From assembly GCF_010668805.1 (NCBI RefSeq), contig NZ_WUFT01000035.1, positions 1 through 34,251 of the forward strand: a DNA stretch of 34,251 nt, written 5' to 3'. Shown one piece after another: positions 24,463-31,180 of this stretch; the first letter of the stretch is position 1, and every line of letters begins with the position of its first letter. Under the pieces are notes generated by a model that saw only the letters and a list, made by a program, of their open reading frames with translations, did no database searches and was not told the origin of the DNA. Position numbers and translations under genes: made by a program. Origin of the DNA: Rhizobium phaseoli. GTDB taxonomy: Bacteria > Pseudomonadota > Alphaproteobacteria > Rhizobiales > Rhizobiaceae.

Positions 24463-26502
24463 ATGATGGATCCGCGTTACGCTTCACTATTCGAACCGCT
24501 GAAGATCGGCCCGGTCACGGCGCCGAACCGCTTCGTCTCCATGCCGCATGCCATCGGCCACAGCTATCTGATGCCGAACGGAGCAATCGGCATTCGTGAA
24601 ACCCGCGCCGAAGGTGGTTGGGGCATCGTCGCGATGCAGCTCAGCGAGATCGATCCTACCTCGGATCTCGCCGGCCTGCCCTACGAGCGGCTTTGGGACG
24701 ACGGCGATGTCGCCGCCCATGCGCGCTCTGTTAACCGCATTCACGCGCATGGCGCGCTCGCCTCGATCGAGTTGGCGCATACCGGCATCCGTTCCCGCGG
24801 GATAACAACGGGCTACCCGGCGATGGGTCCCTCTGTCGTACCCATCCTGAAACCCGACATGCCGTTCATGGCAAAGGCCATGGATAGCGAAGATATCCGC
24901 AATCTCCGGCAAATGTACCGTGCGGCGACGCGGCGCGCAAAGGCAGCGGGCTACGACATCGTCTATGTTTATGCGTCGCACGAAGCGTCGATCTTGTGGC
25001 ACTTTCTGTCGCCCGCCTACAACTTCCGGACGGACGAGTATGGCGGGAGCTTTGAAAATCGGCTGCGGCTTTTCCGGGAGGTTCTGGAAGAAACCAAGGA
25101 GGAGGCCGGCGGCGACATGGCCGTCGCGGTGCGTTTCGCGGTTCATGAACTCTCCGGACCGAAGCGGATCCTGAACAGCGGGGAGGGAAGGGCCGTCGTA
25201 GAGGCACTGGCCGATCTCCCTGATTTGTGGGACGTGAATGTCTCATCCTGGAGCCGCGACAGCGGAACGGCGCGCTACGATGCCGAAGGCTTCCAGGAAG
25301 AGTTCACCAGTTTCGTCAAGCAGGTAACCGGCAAGCCGGTGCTGGGCGTCGGGCGCTTCACCTCGCCCGACGCCATGGTCAGCCAGATCCGGCGCGGCGT
25401 GCTCGATCTCATCGGCGCAGCCCGTCCGTCGATTGCCGATCCCTTCCTTCCGGCGAAAATCCGCGATGGGCGGATTGAGGACATCCGCGAATGCATCGGC
25501 TGCAACATGTGCGTCGCGGTCGAGACAATCGGTGTGGAACTGCGCTGCACGCAGAACCCGACAATTTCCGAGGAATGGCGCCGTGGTTGGCACCCTGAGA
25601 ATATTCCCGCGACCGCCAACGCAAGGAACATGTTGATCGTCGGTTCCGGCCCTGCCGGTCTTGAGGCGGGCCTCGTGCTTGCCAAGGCCGGGCACGAGGT
25701 GACGGTGGCCGAACGTTCCGAAGAAATGGGCGGCCGCTCGGCCCGCGAGTCCAGGATAAAGGGTCTTGCCTCCTGGGGGCGGGTCAAGGACTATCGGCTC
25801 TACCAGCTTCAGCAGATGCCGAACGTCAATCTCTACCCGGGCAGCGAACTCGATGCCGACGGCATCGCAGAATTCGGGGCCGACCATGTCCTCCTAGCAA
25901 CCGGCGCGCCGTGGCGCAGCGATGGAGCCGGGCGAACGCGGCTCACCCCTATACCGGGGTTTGCCGGTGCGGCCCTCACGCCGGACGATATCATGGACGG
26001 GGCAGACGTCGCCCGCTCTGTCGTCATCTACGACGATGATCATTACTACATGGCCAACGCCCTGGCGGCAGACCTCGCGGCAAAGGGACACGCCGTGCAC
26101 TTGGTAACTCCCATGCCTTCGCTTTCGGCCTGGATGGGTCATACGCTCGAGCAACCCCGCATGCTGGCCGAGATGAAAGCCGCCGGTGTGCGTATGTATC
26201 CGAACAGCGTCGCAACCAGCTGGAGCGGGGAAGGACTTGCCGTCAGCCGAGGCGACACGGGCGAGGCGCTGCCAACGATTGCCGCCGCGACGCTGGTCGC
26301 CGTGGGAACGCGCTTGCCCGACACGCGCCTTGGCGAAGCGCTCACCGCGCGGGGCTTGTCTTATCGCACAATCGGCGATGCGGAGTGTCCGGGCGTCATC
26401 CAGGGCGCGGTCTACTCTGGCCATCGTCATGCACGCGAGCTTCTCGGGACTGAACCCAAGGATCGGATTTTCAGGCGCGAGCGCCCAACACTTTTTCTTT
26501 GA
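24463..26502 (+). CDS. NADH:flavin oxidoreductase/trimethylamine dehydrogenase-family demethylase (Fe-S flavoprotein)
   Basis: The 679-residue protein has the TMADH layout: an OYE-like FMN barrel (1-335), a 4Fe-4S site with Cys344, Cys347, Cys350 and Cys362, and a C-terminal FAD/NAD-like two-domain part (GSGPAG at 394-399). The catalytic triad known from TMADH (Tyr, His, Asp) is matched by Tyr170, His173 and Asp266. The cysteine that binds FMN covalently in TMADH is Ala30 here (MPHAIGHS), and two of the three aromatic-bowl residues for the trimethylammonium group seem replaced. It is therefore more like the DgcA/StcD-type N-demethylases of secondary and tertiary amines. ETF is the expected electron acceptor. 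A second in-frame ATG is at 24466. Confidence 0.88.
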   Translation: MMDPRYASLFEPLKIGPVTAPNRFVSMPHAIGHSYLMPNGAIGIRETRAEGGWGIVAMQLSEIDPTSDLAGLPYERLWDDGDVAAHARSVNRIHAHGALASIELAHTGIRSRGITTGYPAMGPSVVPILKPDMPFMAKAMDSEDIRNLRQMYRAATRRAKAAGYDIVYVYASHEASILWHFLSPAYNFRTDEYGGSFENRLRLFREVLEETKEEAGGDMAVAVRFAVHELSGPKRILNSGEGRAVVEALADLPDLWDVNVSSWSRDSGTARYDAEGFQEEFTSFVKQVTGKPVLGVGRFTSPDAMVSQIRRGVLDLIGAARPSIADPFLPAKIRDGRIEDIRECIGCNMCVAVETIGVELRCTQNPTISEEWRRGWHPENIPATANARNMLIVGSGPAGLEAGLVLAKAGHEVTVAERSEEMGGRSARESRIKGLASWGRVKDYRLYQLQQMPNVNLYPGSELDADGIAEFGADHVLLATGAPWRSDGAGRTRLTPIPGFAGAALTPDDIMDGADVARSVVIYDDDHYYMANALAADLAAKGHAVHLVTPMPSLSAWMGHTLEQPRMLAEMKAAGVRMYPNSVATSWSGEGLAVSRGDTGEALPTIAAATLVAVGTRLPDTRLGEALTARGLSYRTIGDAECPGVIQGAVYSGHRHARELLGTEPKDRIFRRERPTLFL

Positions 26503-26522
26503 GATCGAAGGGATCAACAATC

Positions 26523-27635
26523 ATGACAGCAAAACGGACGCCGCTTTATCACGCCTTCAAGGCGCGCAATGCAGAGATGGCCGAGAAAGCCCATTTCCTG
26601 ACCGCGAATGTATTTACGGATGCGAAGTCCGAACATGAAGCCGTGCGAAATGCCGCCGGCCTGTTCGAGATTTTCGGACAGTTTCTTCTCGAAGTCGCAG
26701 GCGCCGAGGCGGAGACTTTCCTGAATGAGACCTTCGTCGCGGACATGACGAAGGTGGCTCCGGGCCGGGGAGTCTATGGCGGCATCCTCAACGAAGCCGG
26801 CGGCTTTATCGACGATGTCATCACCTATCGACCGGCTCAGGACCTGTTCTGGGTGGTGCCGGCGCCGCATCGTGTCGATAGGGTAGAAGCATACCTCAAG
26901 GAACGCGGAAAGTCATATGGTGTCCATGTTGTCTCGCTCGGCTATCGCTATGTGTCGCTTTCCCTTCAGGGACCGCAGTCGCGGGCCTGCCTGGAACGTG
27001 TGACCAACCAAGACGTCTCCACCGAAGGACTTCCCGGCTTCGGTGTTGTGAAGGCGACGGTTGCCGGTATCGACGACGTTATCCTGACCCGAACTGGTTT
27101 CACGGGCGAACTTGGCTATGAACTCTGGGTGCCGACCGAGCACATTGAAAGCTTCTATGACACCCTGCTGGGGTCCGGGAAATCGCTCGGTCTGGTACCT
27201 TGCGGAGCCGGGTCGATGGGATCGCTTCGCATCGAGAAACGTTACCCGATCTGGGGTCGGGATATCGGTGAGGACACGACGCCTGTTGAAGCGGGGCTGG
27301 GTTGGACGGTTAAGCCGAAGGATGCGTCCTATCCCGGCAAAGCGGTTGTCGAACGACAGAAGCAGGACGGAGTGGAGCGTATGCTTGTCCTGCTGGAATT
27401 GCCAGTCGGTTCCGCTCTTCCAGCCATTGGAACGGTGGTGAAGCTTGCCGGTGAGGCCATCGGAAAAGTCACCTCGGCCGCCCATGGGCACACCGTCGGG
27501 CACGGACTTGCATTGGCCTACGTCCAGATCGCCGGCGCCAGCGACGGACAAAGTCTCACACTGGAAGATGGGACGAGTGTTACGGTTCGCAGGACCGCTG
27601 TCTACGACCCAAAATCCATCCGCTCGCGTGCTTAA
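26523..27635 (+). CDS. Stand-alone GcvT-like aminomethyltransferase (folate-dependent)
   Basis: A 370-residue GcvT-family protein. The folate-binding and catalytic region GGFIDDVITY (Asp97/Asp98, matching the conserved Asp of glycine cleavage T-protein) and GFTGELGYELWVP are present, with IEKRYPIWGRDIGEDTTPVE in the C-terminal half. No glycine cleavage H or P protein gene is nearby, so it probably does not act in glycine cleavage. By position directly after the TMADH-like gene it likely receives the methylene group released by that enzyme and forms 5,10-methylene-THF, doing in trans what the fused domain does in the 827-residue protein. This is inference. Confidence 0.87.
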   Translation: MTAKRTPLYHAFKARNAEMAEKAHFLTANVFTDAKSEHEAVRNAAGLFEIFGQFLLEVAGAEAETFLNETFVADMTKVAPGRGVYGGILNEAGGFIDDVITYRPAQDLFWVVPAPHRVDRVEAYLKERGKSYGVHVVSLGYRYVSLSLQGPQSRACLERVTNQDVSTEGLPGFGVVKATVAGIDDVILTRTGFTGELGYELWVPTEHIESFYDTLLGSGKSLGLVPCGAGSMGSLRIEKRYPIWGRDIGEDTTPVEAGLGWTVKPKDASYPGKAVVERQKQDGVERMLVLLELPVGSALPAIGTVVKLAGEAIGKVTSAAHGHTVGHGLALAYVQIAGASDGQSLTLEDGTSVTVRRTAVYDPKSIRSRA

Positions 27636-27650
27636 GCAGGAGGATCGTGC

Positions 27651-28400
27651 ATGAAAATTCTTGTAACCGTGAAGCGGGTTGTTGACTACAACGTCAAGAT
27701 CCGCGTCAAGCCGGATGGAACAGGCGTCGAGCTTGCCAACGTCAAGATGTCGATGAATCCCTTCGACGAGATTTCGGTGGAAGAGGCGCTTCGGCTGAAG
27801 GAAGCTGGCAAGGTAGAGGAAGTGGTCGTAGTTTCAATCGGTCCTGCCAAGGCCGAAGAGACGCTGCGCACGGCGCTTGCGATGGGCGCCGACCGGGCGA
27901 TCCTGGTCGAGACGGACGATGCGGTCGAGCCGCTTGCGGTTGCCAAGATCCTCAAAGGCGTTGTCGATGCCGAACAGCCGGGCCTCGTCATCGTCGGCAA
28001 GCAGGCGATCGACGACGATTCGAACCAGACCGGCCAAATGCTGGCGGCGCTGATGCGCTCTGCGCAGGCGACCTTTGCCTCGAAGATCGAACTCGGTGAC
28101 GGGAAGGCAACCGTGACCCGCGAAGTCGATGGCGGCCTGCAGACGATCGAGATCAAGCTTCCCGCCGTGATCACCTCGGACCTGCGCCTCAACGAGCCGC
28201 GCTACGCCTCACTGCCCAACATCATGAAGGCGAAGAAGAAGCCGCTCAACAAGAAGAGCCCGGCCGACTTCGGCGTTTCCACAGCTCCGCGCCTCAAGGT
28301 GCTGAAGACCGAAGAGCCGTCGGGCCGCAAGGCCGGCGTCAAGGTCAAGTCGGTTGCCGAACTGGTCGACAAGCTGAAAAACGAAGCCGGCGTGCTTTAA
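27651..28400 (+). CDS. etfB: Electron transfer flavoprotein beta subunit
   Basis: The 249-residue ETF beta subunit pairs with the alpha subunit to carry electrons from flavin dehydrogenases to ETF-QO. It shows the group I ETF beta pattern: MKILVTVKRVVDYNVKIRVK at the start, GADRAILVETDD, IDDDSNQTGQMLAALM (AMP/nucleotide region), and the partner-recognition loop LRLNEPRYASLPNIMKAKKK near 183-202. AGGAGG lies upstream of the ATG. It follows the GcvT-like gene by 15 bases. Codons are strongly G/C-ending, as in a well-expressed core gene, so this may be a second copy or the genome's only copy; the window cannot tell. Confidence 0.96.
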   Translation: MKILVTVKRVVDYNVKIRVKPDGTGVELANVKMSMNPFDEISVEEALRLKEAGKVEEVVVVSIGPAKAEETLRTALAMGADRAILVETDDAVEPLAVAKILKGVVDAEQPGLVIVGKQAIDDDSNQTGQMLAALMRSAQATFASKIELGDGKATVTREVDGGLQTIEIKLPAVITSDLRLNEPRYASLPNIMKAKKKPLNKKSPADFGVSTAPRLKVLKTEEPSGRKAGVKVKSVAELVDKLKNEAGVL

Positions 28401-28423
28401 GCCAGACAAAGGAGATTATCACC

Positions 28424-29356
28424 ATGGCCATTCTTCTTCTGGCTGACCACGACAATGCCAGCCTTTCCGACCATACCGCCAAGGCTCTGACCGCTGCCAC
28501 TCAGATCGGCGGCGATGTCCACATTCTGGTCTCCGGCAAAGGCGCAAAGGCTGCCGCCGAGGCCGCTGCCAAGCTTGTCGGCGTTTCGAAGGTGGTGCTT
28601 GCCGAAAGCGACGAGCTTGCCAACAATCTGGCCGAGCCGCTGGCCGACCTGATCGTCTCGCTGGCCGGCTCCTACGACACCATCCTTTCAGCCGCCACCT
28701 CGGTCGGGAAGAACGTCCTGCCGCGCGTCGCAGCTCTGCTCAATGTCGCCCAGATCTCCGAGATCACCGACGTTGTTTCCAGCGATACCTTCAAGCGCCC
28801 GATCTATGCCGGTAACGCCATCCAGACGGTTCAGTCGAGCGATGCGAAGAAGGTGATTACTGTCCGCACCGCCTCGTTTTCCCCGGCCTTCCATGGCCCA
28901 ACTGCTGCCGTCGAGACGGTCTCGACGGCAGCCTTTTCCTCAGTGCTGTCAGCCTTCGTCTCGAACTCCTTGTCGTCGTCGGACAGGCCGGAGTTGACAT
29001 CCGCGAAGATTGTCGTCGCCGGCGGGCGTGCAATCGGCTCGTACGAGAAGTTCAAGGAGGTCATTCTTCCCGTAGCCGACAAGCTGAGTGCGGCTGTCGG
29101 CGCAAGCCGCGCTGCCGTCGATGCGGGTTACGCTCCGAACGATTGGCAGGTTGGTCAGACGGGTAAGGTCGTCGCGCCCGATCTCTACGTCGCCTGCGGT
29201 ATTTCAGGTGCGATCCAGCATCTCGCCGGCATGAAGGACTCCAAGGTGATCGTCGCGATCAATAATGACGAGGAAGCTCCGATCTTCCAGATTGCTGACT
29301 ATGGACTTGCCGCCGATCTCTTCGAGGCACTACCGGAACTCGAGCAGGCCCTCTAA
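28424..29356 (+). CDS. etfA: Electron transfer flavoprotein alpha subunit
   Basis: The 310-residue ETF alpha subunit binds the redox-active FAD through its C-terminal domain, with VVAGGRAIGS near 200 and the FAD signature DWQVGQTGKVVAPDLYVACG followed by GISGAIQHLAGMKDS. The N-terminal domain contacts the beta subunit. It follows etfB by 23 bases with AAGGAGA upstream. An unusual 29-base perfect palindrome followed by TTTT occurs within the gene (28904-28932), in codons for the variable linker between the two domains. Function is otherwise standard: electrons from the two demethylases to ETF-QO. Confidence 0.96.
   Translation: MAILLLADHDNASLSDHTAKALTAATQIGGDVHILVSGKGAKAAAEAAAKLVGVSKVVLAESDELANNLAEPLADLIVSLAGSYDTILSAATSVGKNVLPRVAALLNVAQISEITDVVSSDTFKRPIYAGNAIQTVQSSDAKKVITVRTASFSPAFHGPTAAVETVSTAAFSSVLSAFVSNSLSSSDRPELTSAKIVVAGGRAIGSYEKFKEVILPVADKLSAAVGASRAAVDAGYAPNDWQVGQTGKVVAPDLYVACGISGAIQHLAGMKDSKVIVAINNDEEAPIFQIADYGLAADLFEALPELEQAL
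28904..28937 (+). repeat. Perfect 14-bp inverted repeat inside etfA, terminator-like
   Basis: GCTGCCGTCGAGAC (28904-28917) is mirrored exactly by GTCTCGACGGCAGC (28919-28932) around one base, then C and TTTT (28934-28937). In RNA it would form a stem of about twelve pairs with a short loop followed by a U-run, the shape of an intrinsic terminator. It lies in sense-strand coding sequence of etfA (residues about 161-170). Whether it has any function is unknown. Confidence 0.6.
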
Positions 29357-29383
29357 TCAACATAACAGCCAATGGACCTGAAA

Positions 29384-30268
29384 ATGAACACGTACATCCT
29401 TAACGTATCATGCGTATCGACCCGCGGCATCGTGGCCGCTATCACCGGGTTACTGGCCGATAGAGGCTGCAACATCGTTGACTCCTCGCAGTTCGACGAT
29501 CTCGACACCGGTATGTTCTTTATGCGACTTACCTTCACCAGCGAACAGGGCGTAGGTATCCAGGAGATCATAGAGGGCTTCGAGCCCGTCCAAAAGAAGT
29601 TTGGCATGATTAGTGACTTCCACAGCGGCGACACGAAAATGAAGGTGTTGCTGATGGTGTCACGCTTCGGCCATTGCCTGAACGACCTGCTCTATCGCTG
29701 GAAGATCGGCGCGCTGCCGATCGATATCGTCGGCGTCGTCTCCAACCATTTCGAATATCAGAAGGTGGTGGTCAACCACGATATCCCCTTCCACCATATT
29801 CCGGTGACCAAGGCCAACAAGCCGCAGGCCGAGGCGCGGATCATGGATGTGGTCGAGCAGACCGGCACGGAGTTGATCGTGCTCGCGCGCTACATGCAGA
29901 TCCTGTCGGACCAGATGTGCCAGAAAATGTCGGGCCGGATTATCAATATCCACCATTCCTTCCTGCCGTCCTTCAAGGGCGCCAACCCTTACAAGCAGGC
30001 CTATGAGCGCGGGGTGAAGCTGATCGGGGCGACGGCGCATTACGTCACCGCTGATCTCGACGAGGGTCCGATCATTGAGCAGGATATTGCCCGGATCACT
30101 CATGCGCAAAGCGCCGAGGACTATGTCTCGATCGGTCGCGATGTCGAAAGCCAGGTTCTGGCCCGCGCTATCCACGCCCATATTCATCACCGGACCTTCA
30201 TCAACGGCAACAGGACAATCGTATTTCCGGCCAGCCCGGGCTCCTACGTCTCCGAGCGGATGGGGTGA
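29384..30268 (+). CDS. purU: Formyltetrahydrofolate deformylase
   Basis: The 294-residue enzyme hydrolyses 10-formyl-THF to formate and THF. It has an N-terminal ACT domain (about 1-80; SCVSTRGIVAAITGLLADRG) and a formyltransferase-fold C-terminal domain with IINIHHSFLPSFKGANPYKQ and GATAHYVTADLDEGPIIEQD, containing the conserved His and Asp. MNTYILNV at 29384 matches the usual family N-terminus better than the ATG four codons upstream. It lies three bases before folD. In this operon it would free THF for further rounds of demethylation and dispose of the carbon as formate. No formate dehydrogenase is in the window. Confidence 0.94.
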   Translation: MNTYILNVSCVSTRGIVAAITGLLADRGCNIVDSSQFDDLDTGMFFMRLTFTSEQGVGIQEIIEGFEPVQKKFGMISDFHSGDTKMKVLLMVSRFGHCLNDLLYRWKIGALPIDIVGVVSNHFEYQKVVVNHDIPFHHIPVTKANKPQAEARIMDVVEQTGTELIVLARYMQILSDQMCQKMSGRIINIHHSFLPSFKGANPYKQAYERGVKLIGATAHYVTADLDEGPIIEQDIARITHAQSAEDYVSIGRDVESQVLARAIHAHIHHRTFINGNRTIVFPASPGSYVSERMG

Positions 30269-30271
30269 GTT

Positions 30272-31168
30272 ATGACGATTCTTGATGGGAAGCGAGTCGC
30301 CAGCGACGTGATCGATAGTGTTAAATTGGCGACGGCGAGGCTTGGCGAGATGGCGAACATAGCGCCTGGCCTCGCTGTGGTGATCGTCGGCAATGATCCC
30401 GCAAGCCACGCTTATGTGTCGTCGAAGAGCAAGATGGCCAAGGAATGCGGCTTCACCTCGGTGCAGCACACGCTGCCCGAGGAGACAACGCAGGAAGAAC
30501 TCGCCGCACTCGTCCAGACACTCAACGTCGACGAGACGCTTCACGGCATACTTGTCCAGCTGCCGTTGCCCAAGCACCTGAATTCCGAGCCGATCATCCA
30601 GTCGATCCTGCCCGGAAAGGACGTCGACGGTTTGCACGTGGTCAACGCGGGCAAGCTGGCGACCGGCGATCTCGATGGCGGCCTCGTCTCCTGCACCCCC
30701 GCCGGCGCGATGATCTTCGTCAAGCGGACGCATGGTGAGGATCTCTCCGGCCTCAATGCTGTGGTCATCGGACGTTCCAACCTATTCGGCAAGCCGATGG
30801 CGCAGCTTCTGCTGAATGCCAATGCGACAGTCACCATTGCCCATTCGCGCACGAAGAACCTCGCCGAAGTCTGCCGCAACGCGGATATTCTGGTCGCCGC
30901 CGTCGGTCGGCCCGAGATGGTCAAGGCCGATTGGGTCAAGCTCGGTGCCACCGTCATCGACGTCGGCATCAACCGCATCGCGGCACCCGAGCGCGGCGAG
31001 GGCAAGACCCGCCTCGTCGGTGACGTCGCTTTCGATGAAGCCGCCAAGGTTGCCGGTGTCATCACCCCGGTTCCTGGCGGCGTTGGCCCAATGACCATAG
31101 CAATGCTGATGGCCAACACGGTTATCGCCGCTTACCGCAAGGCAAACTGCCCACCGCCGAAGTTCTGA
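30272..31168 (+). CDS. folD: Bifunctional methylene-THF dehydrogenase/methenyl-THF cyclohydrolase
   Basis: The 298-residue enzyme converts 5,10-methylene-THF to 10-formyl-THF with NADP+. Family signatures are SHAYVSSKSKMAKECG (with the catalytic lysine, about residue 56), LVQLPLPKHL, GKDVDGLHVVNAGKL, GRSNLFGKPMAQLL and PVPGGVGPMTIAMLMANT. Length is typical. It starts three bases after the purU stop. Together FolD and PurU form the folate arm of the operon, turning the methylene group from demethylation into formate. It may duplicate a housekeeping folD elsewhere. Confidence 0.96.
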   Translation: MTILDGKRVASDVIDSVKLATARLGEMANIAPGLAVVIVGNDPASHAYVSSKSKMAKECGFTSVQHTLPEETTQEELAALVQTLNVDETLHGILVQLPLPKHLNSEPIIQSILPGKDVDGLHVVNAGKLATGDLDGGLVSCTPAGAMIFVKRTHGEDLSGLNAVVIGRSNLFGKPMAQLLLNANATVTIAHSRTKNLAEVCRNADILVAAVGRPEMVKADWVKLGATVIDVGINRIAAPERGEGKTRLVGDVAFDEAAKVAGVITPVPGGVGPMTIAMLMANTVIAAYRKANCPPPKF

Positions 31169-31180
31169 ACCGAGCTGAAA

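Noticed and set aside
24463..26502. Naming the Fe-S flavoprotein as trimethylamine dehydrogenase
   Set aside because: The FMN-linking cysteine is absent and the trimethylammonium-binding aromatic residues are not preserved, so only the family can be claimed.
26523..27635. Annotation of the GcvT-like gene as the glycine cleavage T-protein
   Set aside because: No gcvH or gcvP nearby, and its place beside a TMADH-like demethylase argues for a demethylation role.
29660..30733. A 357-codon minus-strand frame opposite purU and folD
   Set aside because: Same cause: codon bias of the real genes on the other strand; the product is histidine/arginine-rich with no family resemblance.
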